A DNA stretch of 64,000 nucleotides from Chlorobiota bacterium (GCA_016868665.1 VGGK01000006.1:22536-86535); one strand, 5' to 3'; numbered from the stretch's first letter, positions 51,796 to 60,594 are shown. A program made the numbers and translations. The notes: generated by a model not told the origin, from the letters alone.

Positions 51796-53037
51796 ATGAG
51801 CCAGGAGAAAAACGCGCCAACCCGCAGGGATTTTCTTAAAACTTCTGCAGTAGGTCTCAGCGCCATGCTTGCCGGATACCCGCTGCTTCAGGGTTGTTCA
51901 AAAGGTTCGGATCAGGGCGGCAGTACGTCAGCCGGAAAATCCGCATCAAAAACAGTCACCAGCTGTTATCTGCCTATTACCGATGCAACCCCGATTATTC
52001 TGGCGCATGAACTGGGCTACTACAAGGAGCTTGGCCTGGCGTCCGAGAAGCCGGTTCTGATTCGCGGGTGGGCTCCGATGGCCGAAGCGTTCATGGCCGG
52101 GCGGTTCAATCTCACCCACCTTCTCGCGCCGATCCCTATCTACATGCGTTACAGCAAGAAATTTCCGGTCAAGGTCGTTGCCTGGGATCATATCAACGGC
52201 TCGGCAATTACGGTTGGCAAGGATAGCGGCATCAACTCCTATGCCGATCTTGGCGGCAAGCAGATCGCCATTCCGTACTGGTACTCCATGCATAACATCA
52301 TCATACAGATGATTGCACGCGAATACGGTATCGAGACCGTCATCCAGAACAAGACTGCTCCTCTCACCGACAAGCAGATGAACCTCTTTGTCATGGCCCC
52401 GCCCGACATGCCTACAGCAATGGCATCGAAGGCCATCGATGGCTATATCGTTGCCGAGCCGTTCAATGCTGCGGGAGAACTCCTTGCAAACGGGAAAATA
52501 GTCCGTTTTACCGGCGACGTATGGAAAGACCATCCCTGCTGCGTGGCCGTTATGAATGAAAAGGACCTCGAAGATCGCGAGTGGTCCCACAAGGTTATTC
52601 TTGCCCTTGTCAAAGCCGAACTCTGGGCATTGAACAATCCCGAACAGGCAGCGCACATCCTTTCGAAAGACGGAGCGCAGTACCTGCCGCTTCCGGAGAA
52701 AATCGTCAAGCGGGCTATGATGAAGTACGATCTTGAAACCTACGGTGCGAGCGGCGGCACGGGCGCTATCCAGCATCCCGAATGGCAGGCAAAACGTTTA
52801 TCCTACGTGCCCTATCAGTTCGAGTCTGCTACGCGGCATATCGTGGAAATGATGAAGCTGACGAAAATGGAAGGCGACGTCAGTTTTCTGCACTCTCTCG
52901 ATCCTCTGCAGGTGCACAAAGAGCTGATGTATACCGCGGGAGTCGAGGCTGCGGCAGCGGAACTCGGAGGCCTCGCCCTGTTTGCCGGCGTCGATGCGAA
53001 GATGCCGACTGTCAGGGAGGAGCTCATCAAGGTATAA
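51796..53037 (+). CDS. NitT/TauT-type ABC transporter substrate-binding protein
   Basis: A 413-residue protein behind AAAGGAGGT. The twin-arginine leader RRDFLKTSAVG is followed by a possible lipobox (LLQGC, Cys34; Gln at -2 is atypical). The mature part is of the NMT1/SsuA/NrtA fold: TDATPIILAHELGYYKELGL, then MAGRFNLTHLLAPIPIYM and EPFNAAGELL. The substrate is not evident: nitrate, bicarbonate, sulfonate and thiamine precursors are all bound by relatives. It is first in an operon with a permease, two ATPases, a cytochrome and cooS. Confidence 0.83.
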   Translation: MSQEKNAPTRRDFLKTSAVGLSAMLAGYPLLQGCSKGSDQGGSTSAGKSASKTVTSCYLPITDATPIILAHELGYYKELGLASEKPVLIRGWAPMAEAFMAGRFNLTHLLAPIPIYMRYSKKFPVKVVAWDHINGSAITVGKDSGINSYADLGGKQIAIPYWYSMHNIIIQMIAREYGIETVIQNKTAPLTDKQMNLFVMAPPDMPTAMASKAIDGYIVAEPFNAAGELLANGKIVRFTGDVWKDHPCCVAVMNEKDLEDREWSHKVILALVKAELWALNNPEQAAHILSKDGAQYLPLPEKIVKRAMMKYDLETYGASGGTGAIQHPEWQAKRLSYVPYQFESATRHIVEMMKLTKMEGDVSFLHSLDPLQVHKELMYTAGVEAAAAELGGLALFAGVDAKMPTVREELIKV

Positions 53038-53170
53038 GGGGCAGCTCATTCCTTCGCTTCGGCGAAGGTCTCCGCAATCGAAAGGATCATCTCCGGCACG
53101 TTTCTGCGTGCCGGCAGAATTCCCGTTGCTTTTTCCTGGCAGTTACCCGAAACCATTTTTCCCCGAGGTT

Positions 53171-53971
53171 ATGGCAAAACAGAACGACACCCGTCAAAAA
53201 AACAGCACCGGGCTCATGGCCCTTGTCGCCGACAGGAGCTTTTATGTGCTCGGCGTTATCCTTTTCATGATCGTATGGCAGATCGCCGCCTCGCTCAAAC
53301 TTTTCGGCGCCGATTTCAGCGAGGCGTTTTCCCCTCTGGCGGCAATACTGGCACTCATCGAGATGATTAAAAACGGCGAACTCCTCCACCACGCGCTGCC
53401 GAGTCTGCGCCGTGTGCTCGTGAGCCTGTCGCTTGCCGTCGTGGTCGCCCTTCCCATAGGGGTGCTGGTGGGCTATTTCAGAAGAATCGAGCAGCTGACG
53501 TACGTTGTTTTCCAGTTCATGCGCATGATTTCGCCTCTTGCGTGGATGCCGATAGCCATTATCATATTCGGTGTCGGCGACGTATCCGTCGTCTTTCTGC
53601 TCTGGCTTGTAGCCATCTGGCCGCTGATTCTCAACACCTCGCATGGCGCCGGCCGGGTCAGTCCGCTCTGGGTTAACATGGCAAAAACCATGGGAGCGCT
53701 CGACATGGGCATTCTCCGAAAGGTCATCATTCCGGCTGCGGTGCCGGACATGCTGACCGGCCTGCGGCTTGCCGTAGGAGTGAGCTGGATCATTCTCGTA
53801 CCGGCGGAAATGCTCGGGGTTTCTGACGGACTGGGGTATTTCATTCTCGATACCCGCGACCGTTTCCGTTACGACCAGCTCATGGCGACCATCATGGTCA
53901 TTGGCATGATCGGCTATCTGCTCGATTCTGCAAACAGATGGCTTATCAGCAAGTTTTCGTGGAAGATCTAA
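53171..53971 (+). CDS. ABC transporter permease (NitT/TauT type)
   Basis: About 266 residues from ATG 53171, behind GAGG. Six membrane segments are seen. The permease coupling loop is AKTMGALDMGILRKVIIPAAVPDMLTG (the EAA-like motif, continuous in the protein), followed by LRLAVGVSWIILVPAEMLG. Only one permease gene is present, so a homodimer is likely, driven by the two unequal ATPases encoded next. Confidence 0.87.
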   Translation: MAKQNDTRQKNSTGLMALVADRSFYVLGVILFMIVWQIAASLKLFGADFSEAFSPLAAILALIEMIKNGELLHHALPSLRRVLVSLSLAVVVALPIGVLVGYFRRIEQLTYVVFQFMRMISPLAWMPIAIIIFGVGDVSVVFLLWLVAIWPLILNTSHGAGRVSPLWVNMAKTMGALDMGILRKVIIPAAVPDMLTGLRLAVGVSWIILVPAEMLGVSDGLGYFILDTRDRFRYDQLMATIMVIGMIGYLLDSANRWLISKFSWKI

Positions 53972-53988
53972 CCTGCCGGGAGACAATT

Positions 53989-54801
53989 ATGACCACAGAA
54001 AGCACAGTACTCATCAGCCTCAGGCAGGTGACTAAAACCTACAGAAAAAACGGCAGGGAGTTTCATGCACTCCGGGACTGCTCATTCGACGTCATGAAAA
54101 ATGAATTCCTTGTTATCGTAGGCCCGACCGGATGCGGAAAATCAACCCTGCTGAACCTGATGGCCGGGCTTGATTTTCCCACCTCGGGAACGATACTGCT
54201 CGAAGGGGAACCCGTTACCGGTCCCGGCGCTGATCGCGGAGTGATTTTTCAGGAATATGCCCTGCTTCCATGGCGAAGCGTGCTGAAGAACGTCGAACTT
54301 GGTTTCGAGTTCAGGAAGAACCCTGTGAGTCGAAGCGAGAGAGAGGCCGAAGCCATGAAGTACCTCGATATGGTCGGGCTCGGCTACGCGGTGAAAAAGC
54401 ATCCGGGCGAACTGTCGGGCGGCATGAAGCGCAGAGCTTCGCTTGCCATGATCCTTGCCATAAAACCGGTTATTCTGCTTATGGACGGAGCGTTCAACGC
54501 GCTGGACTCGAAAACGAAAATGACCATGCATCAGGAGATTACCCGCATATGGGAGACAGAAAAAAATACGGTTGTTTTCGTTACCTCCGATCTGGACGAG
54601 GCGGTCAAACTGGCCGACAGGATTGTCGTGCTTAACCGCGAAGGGTCGATAGAGGCCGTTCTCCAGAATGAACTGCCCCGGCCCCGTCTCGGCAGCGCCG
54701 CTCGCGATCTCGATTTTCACCATCGTTTCATCGAGTTTCGCGAAACGGTCATGAACGTCATCAAAAAGGATGCAGGACTGAGAACCTGCGCAATCAGCTA
54801 A
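53989..54801 (+). CDS. ABC transporter ATPase with degenerate catalytic residues
   Basis: About 270 residues from ATG 53989. Walker A GPTGCGKST (45-53), Gln88 of the Q-loop and the signature LSGGM (142-146) are normal. In Walker B, VILLMDGAF has Gly167 where the catalytic Glu belongs, and the switch His is Ser200 (FVTSDLDEA). ATP could bind, but hydrolysis at this Walker site should be poor. The neighbouring ATPase is canonical, so a heterodimer with one working site is likely. Confidence 0.86.
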   Translation: MTTESTVLISLRQVTKTYRKNGREFHALRDCSFDVMKNEFLVIVGPTGCGKSTLLNLMAGLDFPTSGTILLEGEPVTGPGADRGVIFQEYALLPWRSVLKNVELGFEFRKNPVSRSEREAEAMKYLDMVGLGYAVKKHPGELSGGMKRRASLAMILAIKPVILLMDGAFNALDSKTKMTMHQEITRIWETEKNTVVFVTSDLDEAVKLADRIVVLNREGSIEAVLQNELPRPRLGSAARDLDFHHRFIEFRETVMNVIKKDAGLRTCAIS

Positions 54802-54819
54802 CACCAGCACTATCAGGCC

Positions 54820-55641
54820 ATGATTACATCGATGAACGGGAGCCCTCTGTCCGGGAAGCCTCTGCTTGAACTCCGGGATGTCTCGAAAACCTTCATGAAG
54901 GACGGTGCCGAGTTCCGGGTACTCGAAAAGGTCAATCTCAGCATCAATGAAGGCGAGTTCGTCTGCATACTCGGACCGACCGGATGCGGCAAGTCGGTGA
55001 CGCTGCAGATCGTTGCCGGACTGCTCGAACAGTCTTCGGGCAGCGTCATTCTCGACGGAAAGGAAGAGTCCGGACCCGGACCGCACAAGGGGATGGTCTT
55101 TCAGGAGTATGCGCTCCTGCCCTGGAGGAGCGTCGTTGAAAACGTTGAACTCGGTCTCGAACTGAAAGGAATCGGCAAAAAAGAGCGCCGGAAAATCGCG
55201 GAGGAACAGCTCGAACTTGTCGGTCTCAAAGGCTCCGAGTCGAGAATGGTGCACGAGATATCCGGGGGAATGCGTCAGAGGGCGGCCATTGCCAGGGCTC
55301 TGGCAAACAGGCCGAAAATCCTGCTGATGGACGAGCCGTTCGAGGCGCTCGACGCGCTCACCAAGGAGGAGATGCAGATCCAGATTCTCAAGGCATGGGA
55401 AAAAACCCGCACCACCATCTTTTTCGTAACCCACGATGTGGACGAAGCGATTTTTCTCTCTGACAAGCTCTGCGTCATGGATATCAACCCCGGCAGGGTG
55501 AAGAAAATCATTACCAACACCCTGCCACGTCCCCGTCATGAACTGGTCTGCCGCACCGATCGTGAGTTCGGTGCGATTCGCGATCAGATCATCCAGCTCT
55601 ATTCGTCGCTCAAGGACGAGGAACTCGATCTGGTATTTTAA
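54820..55641 (+). CDS. ABC transporter ATPase (canonical)
   Basis: A 273-residue ATPase of the SsuB/TauB/NrtD group. Walker A is GPTGCGKSV (52-60), the Q-loop has FQEYALLPWRS, and the signature is ISGGM (148-151 and next). Walker B is ILLMDEPF with Asp171-Glu172, and the switch His205 lies in FVTHDVDEA. It is about half identical by eye to the preceding ATPase, implying an old duplication. It starts 18 bases after it. Confidence 0.89.
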   Translation: MITSMNGSPLSGKPLLELRDVSKTFMKDGAEFRVLEKVNLSINEGEFVCILGPTGCGKSVTLQIVAGLLEQSSGSVILDGKEESGPGPHKGMVFQEYALLPWRSVVENVELGLELKGIGKKERRKIAEEQLELVGLKGSESRMVHEISGGMRQRAAIARALANRPKILLMDEPFEALDALTKEEMQIQILKAWEKTRTTIFFVTHDVDEAIFLSDKLCVMDINPGRVKKIITNTLPRPRHELVCRTDREFGAIRDQIIQLYSSLKDEELDLVF

Positions 55642-55664
55642 CGGATAACGTCACCCATACTGCC

Positions 55665-56411
55665 ATGAGAAAACATACTGAGAGGAACCGCCGCTGGACA
55701 GCCACTTTTCTGGGCGGCGCGCTCATGCTCTCCGCAGCCCTTTCCGGCTGTTCCGGTCCCCACCCATCTGAGAGCCCGACAGAAAAAACCGGAGAATGGC
55801 AGGCCTCTGCCGCAGAACATCCGCTTGACGGCCTGCGCCTCTATCTCGGGTACTGCTTCATCTGTCACGGCCAGACCGGCAAAGGCGACGGTCCTTACGC
55901 CGCATCTCTTTCGGCACCTCCTGCGGACCTTACCGACAAGGGATACTTCGACAGGAAAACCGACAGGGAAATCTATGACTTCATCAGCAAGGGAGGCATT
56001 GCCCATGGCAAATCCATCCATATGCGTCCTTTCGGCATGCAGCTGACGCGACAGCAGATCATGGATATTGTGGCCTATGTCCGTGTGCTGAACGAGGAGC
56101 GCCCTGTCGAGCTTGAGAAACAATCCGGGAATACCGCTGACGATATCTACGGAATGTCCTGCATCATGTGCCACGGCCGTGACGGAGAGGGTGACGGCGA
56201 AATATCGAGAAAGCTCGGTATCGCAATCCGTCCTCTCGGCAGCGATGCCGTTCAGGCCATGACCGACAAGGAACTGTATGCCATCATCTCAGGGGGTATT
56301 GCCGATACGTCGAGAGCGAGTGCCGGATATATGCCCGCCTGGAGCAACAGCCTGACCGATGAACAGATCCGGCAGCTTGTCCGGTATATCCGGGAACTGG
56401 CGAAACCCTGA
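55665..56411 (+). CDS. Diheme c-type cytochrome lipoprotein
   Basis: A 248-residue protein with a lipoprotein signal (lipobox LSGC, Cys29). There are two cytochrome c domains: heme 1 at Cys64-Cys67-His68 (CFICH) and heme 2 at Cys166-Cys169-His170 (CIMCH). Candidate axial Met residues lie in SIHMRPFGMQ and SAGYMPAWS. The two domains are similar (LRLYLGYCFICHG and DIYGMSCIMCHG). It is membrane-anchored outside the cytoplasm. The neighbouring CooS is cytoplasmic, so direct contact is not possible; it may serve the transporter's substrate. Confidence 0.86.
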   Translation: MRKHTERNRRWTATFLGGALMLSAALSGCSGPHPSESPTEKTGEWQASAAEHPLDGLRLYLGYCFICHGQTGKGDGPYAASLSAPPADLTDKGYFDRKTDREIYDFISKGGIAHGKSIHMRPFGMQLTRQQIMDIVAYVRVLNEERPVELEKQSGNTADDIYGMSCIMCHGRDGEGDGEISRKLGIAIRPLGSDAVQAMTDKELYAIISGGIADTSRASAGYMPAWSNSLTDEQIRQLVRYIRELAKP

Positions 56412-56465
56412 TCCTTCAAAAAGGGTATCCGGCTAATTCAGTGAATCATTAAACAGCAAGGGATC

Positions 56466-58583
56466 ATGTCAGAAGGAAATGTGTACCGCTATGAAGACGA
56501 GCTGACCAGTTCGAGACAGGCTCCGGAATATCGACCGGGAATGCCGCTTAACGAGAGAATGAAGCTTGTGCACAAGCTCAATTACAGCAAGGAGGAAGTG
56601 ATACGGCATACGGCCAACAAGGCAGTCGCAGAGATGGTCAGCCATATGGATAAAGCAGGGATAGCCAATACATTCGACCGCTTCCTTCAGCAGCATCCGC
56701 AATGCGGATTCGGACTTACCGGGGCATGCTGCGCATTCTGCTCGTACGGGCCATGCAGGGTGAATGAAAAGCATCCCTACTCGATCTGCGGCAAGGATGT
56801 CGATCTCATCGTGGCAGGAAATGCCCTGCGCCGCCTTGCTTCCGGCATGGCGGCGCACGGAGCTCACGCCCGTGAGGTGTTCATTGCGCTAAAGGCAGCA
56901 GGTGAAGGAACTGCGCCGATTCCCATCAGGAGCCCTGAAAAGGCTCTGGCCGTTGCAAAGGTGCTCGGATTCGATACCGAAGGCAAGAGCGTGGAGCAAC
57001 TCTGCGTCGAGATCGCAGACCGTTTCATAGACGACCTCCAGCGTTCGCTGCCGAAGCGGCACGACACCATTTTTTCTCTTGCCCAGAAGGAGCGATCGTC
57101 GCTCTGGGAGAAGCTCGGCGTCATTCCCATCAGTCCGTACCATGAGTGCTTCGAGGTGAACAATCTCACAAGCCATGGCACCGATTCCGATTTCGAGAGC
57201 CACATGCAGGCCTTCATGCGGTCGGTAGTGGCCTATGCGATGACGACCGTAGTATCGACTTCACTTGCTACCGACATCGTCTACGGGCTGCCGCAGCGCT
57301 CGAAGCTCAACGTTAACCTTGGCAGTATACAGAAAGAGGGGTGCATCAACATGGGTATCAATGGCCATGCGCCCATGGTGGCATTCGCCATCTGCGACAT
57401 CGTCGGTACGCCGAAAATCATGGAGAAAGTGAAAGCCGCTGGCGCTGAGGATATAAAACTCTACGGCATGTGCTGCACCGGCGGAGAGTTTGTCGAGCGT
57501 GACCTCGGCATTCCGCTCGTAGCCATGGCTTCGTCGGCAGAGATGGCTGTGGCAACCGGTGCGTTCGAGGCCATTGTTGTCGATCAGCAGGATGTGCTTC
57601 CTGGCATGATGCCTGTCGCCAGGCGCTTCCATACCAAAGTGATCACCACCTCCCCTTCAGGACGGAAGGAAGGGGCCATTGTGCTGGAACTTGACTACTA
57701 TCTGAAGAATCTCGATAAAATCTATGAACTTGCCGAACAGATTCTCGACATTGCCATCGACAACTATCGCAACAGGGATGCCCAGAAGGTACACATACCG
57801 GATATCAGGGCCAAGGTAGAGCTCGGGTTCAGTGTCGAGGAGGTTGCCCGGCTGTTCGACGGATCGATGCCTGAGAAAAAGATTCATGGCCTTGCGAGCC
57901 TCCTGAAGGATGGTAAGCTGAGGGGCATCGTCAATTTCGGCTCCTGCGGCAACATCCGTGGTGCAGTTTTCGAGCGCAACCAGGTCATCATTGCCCGACA
58001 GCTCATCAAGAACGATGTGCTTGTCACGGCTCACGGATGTTCCGGCATGGGGCTTCTGTTCGCGGGTCTGGCTCATCCGGATGCCTCGAAACTCTGTGGT
58101 TCCGGGCTTCAGGAGATAGTCGAGAATCTTGATATTCCTCCGGTGCTGCATGTCGGGGCATGCACAGACAGCACGAGAGCAAGCCAGATCATGGCCTACA
58201 CAGCTAATGCAGCCGGACAGGCGAATCCCGCCATGCCCTTTGCCATGGTGGCCGCCGATCCTGCGGCCGAAAAAACCATGGGCGCTCGCTTCGCATTCGT
58301 GATGAACGGCATCGAAACCTATTCATGTGTGCAGGATAACACCCTTGCGTCCGACCGGTTTATTGACTTCGTCAGCAACCGGATCCGCGGCATGGTTGGC
58401 GCCGCGCTTAACTGGAACCCCGATCCCTACCGTACCGCGGAGGATATACTGCGGATGCTCGACGCTAAAAGGAGTGCGCTTGGCTGGCCTGTGCGGGATT
58501 ACCTGATCGGCACCAGAGAAGAGATCGAGGATCAGATTCCCGATACCGTCGAAATTGGTAAATCTATCTGCAAAAACAACTGA
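56466..58583 (+). CDS. cooS: Anaerobic Ni-Fe CO dehydrogenase catalytic subunit (CooS) with altered C-cluster ligand
   Basis: A 705-residue cytoplasmic protein. The D/B-cluster ligands Cys80, Cys88, Cys89, Cys92, Cys97 and Cys108 are present with CODH spacing. C-cluster candidates are His301 (INGHAP), Cys337 (MCCTGGE), Cys494 (GSCGN), Cys525 (HGCSG) and Cys566 (GACTDS), and Lys603 fits the catalytic Lys. The remaining Cys ligand, in the DYQC-type motif of known CODHs, is Asp376 here (VVDQQDVLP). The N terminus is about 40 residues longer than in CODH-II. No cooF, hydrogenase or ACS gene is nearby. CO oxidation is possible but unproven. Confidence 0.87.
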   Translation: MSEGNVYRYEDELTSSRQAPEYRPGMPLNERMKLVHKLNYSKEEVIRHTANKAVAEMVSHMDKAGIANTFDRFLQQHPQCGFGLTGACCAFCSYGPCRVNEKHPYSICGKDVDLIVAGNALRRLASGMAAHGAHAREVFIALKAAGEGTAPIPIRSPEKALAVAKVLGFDTEGKSVEQLCVEIADRFIDDLQRSLPKRHDTIFSLAQKERSSLWEKLGVIPISPYHECFEVNNLTSHGTDSDFESHMQAFMRSVVAYAMTTVVSTSLATDIVYGLPQRSKLNVNLGSIQKEGCINMGINGHAPMVAFAICDIVGTPKIMEKVKAAGAEDIKLYGMCCTGGEFVERDLGIPLVAMASSAEMAVATGAFEAIVVDQQDVLPGMMPVARRFHTKVITTSPSGRKEGAIVLELDYYLKNLDKIYELAEQILDIAIDNYRNRDAQKVHIPDIRAKVELGFSVEEVARLFDGSMPEKKIHGLASLLKDGKLRGIVNFGSCGNIRGAVFERNQVIIARQLIKNDVLVTAHGCSGMGLLFAGLAHPDASKLCGSGLQEIVENLDIPPVLHVGACTDSTRASQIMAYTANAAGQANPAMPFAMVAADPAAEKTMGARFAFVMNGIETYSCVQDNTLASDRFIDFVSNRIRGMVGAALNWNPDPYRTAEDILRMLDAKRSALGWPVRDYLIGTREEIEDQIPDTVEIGKSICKNN

Positions 58584-58659
58584 TCATGGGTTTAAGAAAT
58601 GCCGGCAGATCAGGTGATCCATCGTAAACACATTCACTTGTCGTTAAATAATCTTCGAT

Positions 58660-59307
58660 ATGCATACTTCGTCGGAAAAACCGCATGACCCTGGAAATTA
58701 CTGGGATAAAGTATATGCTTCAAACCGGCATGATCGGCTGAGCTGGTACCAGGAGCGACCGCAGGCCTCGCTCGACATGATAGAGGCGACGGGTATCGGT
58801 CCGGACAGTCCGATAATAGATGTCGGCGGCGGCGCTTCTCTGCTTGGCGATTTCCTGCTGCAGTCAGGGTACACCGACATTACCGTACTTGACTGTTCGC
58901 GGGAAGCGCTTGATTGCGCGAAGCGCAGGCTGGGGAGCCTGGAAAGAAAAATAAGCTGGATCATTGAGGATATCCGCCATTTTCGTTCTTCTGAACGATT
59001 TGCCCTCTGGCACGACAGGGCTGTATTCCATTTCTTTGTCGATCATGCCGATCGGAGACGCTATCTCGATACGCTCGACTCGTGCCTTGATGAACGTGGC
59101 CATGTGGTGCTTGCAACCTTTGCTCCGAGCGGCCCGAAACGCTGCAGTTGCCAGGATGTCGTGCGATATGACGAGACTGTTATCGCAGAATGGTTCGAAC
59201 CGAAATTCCGTCTGATATCGACGCTGCTGGTCTGTCACGAAACGCCTTCCTGCACCGCAGAGGATTATATGTATTTTTACTTTCGTCGCAGAGATTCTTT
59301 TTATTAA
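58660..59307 (+). CDS. Class I SAM-dependent methyltransferase
   Basis: A 215-residue protein. The N-terminal block NYWDKVYASNRHDRLSWYQ is typical of a widespread group related to thiol/thiopurine methyltransferases. The SAM motif is IIDVGGGASLLGDFLL, with the acidic loop ITVLDCSREAL and motif IV WHDRAVFHFF. It starts 76 bases after cooS on the same strand and may be the last gene of the operon. The substrate is unknown; a thiol or sulfide is a guess from context. Confidence 0.78.
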   Translation: MHTSSEKPHDPGNYWDKVYASNRHDRLSWYQERPQASLDMIEATGIGPDSPIIDVGGGASLLGDFLLQSGYTDITVLDCSREALDCAKRRLGSLERKISWIIEDIRHFRSSERFALWHDRAVFHFFVDHADRRRYLDTLDSCLDERGHVVLATFAPSGPKRCSCQDVVRYDETVIAEWFEPKFRLISTLLVCHETPSCTAEDYMYFYFRRRDSFY

Positions 59308-59331
59308 GCGATTGGCGGATTTTTTCTTTTG

Positions 59332-59355
59332 TATATCAGTTATATAGTTATATAA
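59332..59355. promoter_or_regulatory. Rearranged copy of the AT-rich operator
   Basis: Two tandem GTTATATA units (59339-59346 and 59347-59355, the second reading GTTATATAA) lie directly after the methyltransferase stop. The left half does not form the 9-6-9 dyad seen elsewhere. It may be a decayed operator, a direct-repeat variant or chance AT-rich sequence. Confidence 0.35.
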
Positions 59356-59805
59356 TGCATAGGAAAGGGTGTCTGTGCAAACCAGTTTGGTTGACACGAT
59401 TTTCCCTCGCTCGATATGGTAAAGCGACGTATAGAGCTCGCAGCGGAGTGTAACGATATAATTTGAATAAGCCATGAGTGGCAAATGCAGCAGTTTCGAG
59501 CAGGCTGCGTCGGATTGCCGACGTGTATTTTCTGTAGAGAGCTTCAGCCGGAGGGTTTATGGCCCCCGATAACAAATCGCCTTTTTTTTACCGGTGCGCT
59601 CTCAATAAAGCTCATCCGGGGAGCGAAGAACGGGACCAGAGACATGAAGCCGGGCGTGACGATAGCGTTGGTCCCCTTTCGGGAGATTGTTGCGAAGAAT
59701 GCATGAGATCTGCATCAGGCAACGGATCGCAGGGCGCTGCGCACGACGGGAGCAGCACGCTGAGCCCCTGAGGCACATAATACGTTTTCGCCGCGAGGGG
59801 CCTTT
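59356..59805. other. Gap after the CODH operon
   Basis: About 450 bases without a supported gene. A nested hairpin is possible near 59369-59398 (GTGTC and GACAC enclosing CAAAC and GTTTG). GCCCCT (59764-59769) and AGGGGC (59796-59801), followed by CTTTTC, could form a terminator-like stem with a long loop between the convergent transcripts. Short frames here lack ribosome sites and family resemblance. Confidence 0.3.
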
Positions 59806-60594
59806 TCATCGATCATCTGAAAATCTGCCGTTTTTTTTGCTGGCAGAAACCATGAACGGCCAGATTATTCTTCGTTTTTCTTCCCGTTCCCTCCATAATT
59901 CCGAAAGTTCTTCTGCTGCCGGAGAGACAGGATCGATACCGTTTTTCCCGATATATCGCGTGACGGCAGACCAGGTACGCATATGGCAGACCAGTTCGCC
60001 GAGCGTCCAGTCGGCAGTCATGGCCAGTTCCGGAACTTCCAGTTTTTCGAAAGGAAGCGGTATCGTTTTTTTTCCGGCAGAGGTATGGTTCCATTCCTCA
60101 GGCCACCATTTCGCGAGCGTCATCGAGGCGAACTCCCTGACAAGAGCGTTAATCTGTTCGTCTTCTATCGAAAGAGGACCGTATGTCCATACGGCAAGGA
60201 CGCCTCCGGGCACGAGAATCCGTTCCGCTTCGCTGAAAAAACGCGCTGTATCGAACCAGTGCAATGCCTGCGCAACCGTTATCAGGTCAACCGATCCGTC
60301 GTCGAGTCCCGATTTTTCGGCAGGCGCGGCAGCGTAGGTTATGCCGGGATGCAGTATTGCTGCAGCGATCTGTTCGGGGCTGGCATCGGTAGCAATGACT
60401 TGTTTGAAGCGGGAGACAAGTCCGATTGCTGCATGGCCTGTTCCAGTCGCGCAGTCCCATGCGAGGTTTCGTCGGGGAGCGACCGACGCCAGCCAGTCGA
60501 ACAATTCCTGCGGATAGTGCGGACGGTACAGGGCATACTGTTTCGATACCGAAGAGAAATGATCGTGAAAGGATGCCCGCTCGCTCGCAGTCAT
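59806..60594 (-). CDS. Class I SAM-dependent methyltransferase (Methyltransf_11 type)
   Basis: A 262-residue protein. SAM motif I is AWDCATGTGHAAIGL, followed by VIATDASPEQI, YAAAPAEKSGLDDGSVDLITVAQALHW in the motif II-IV region (continuous in the protein) and LVPGGVLAVWTYG. This pattern fits the yeast Tmt1/trans-aconitate methyltransferase-like group. The substrate is unknown. Its start overlaps the recQ stop by 4 bases (ATGA), so the two are translationally coupled. Confidence 0.82.
   Translation of the reverse strand: MTASERASFHDHFSSVSKQYALYRPHYPQELFDWLASVAPRRNLAWDCATGTGHAAIGLVSRFKQVIATDASPEQIAAAILHPGITYAAAPAEKSGLDDGSVDLITVAQALHWFDTARFFSEAERILVPGGVLAVWTYGPLSIEDEQINALVREFASMTLAKWWPEEWNHTSAGKKTIPLPFEKLEVPELAMTADWTLGELVCHMRTWSAVTRYIGKNGIDPVSPAAEELSELWREREEKRRIIWPFMVSASKKNGRFSDDR

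Noticed and set aside
54142..55539. 465-residue open frame antisense to the two ABC ATPases
   Set aside because: The sense strand carries clear Walker motifs in two genes; the antisense frame even spans their boundary, as a compositional shadow would.
59485..59771. Short overlapping frames after the CODH-operon methyltransferase
   Set aside because: No start signals, no family resemblance and poor codon pattern; treated as non-coding.
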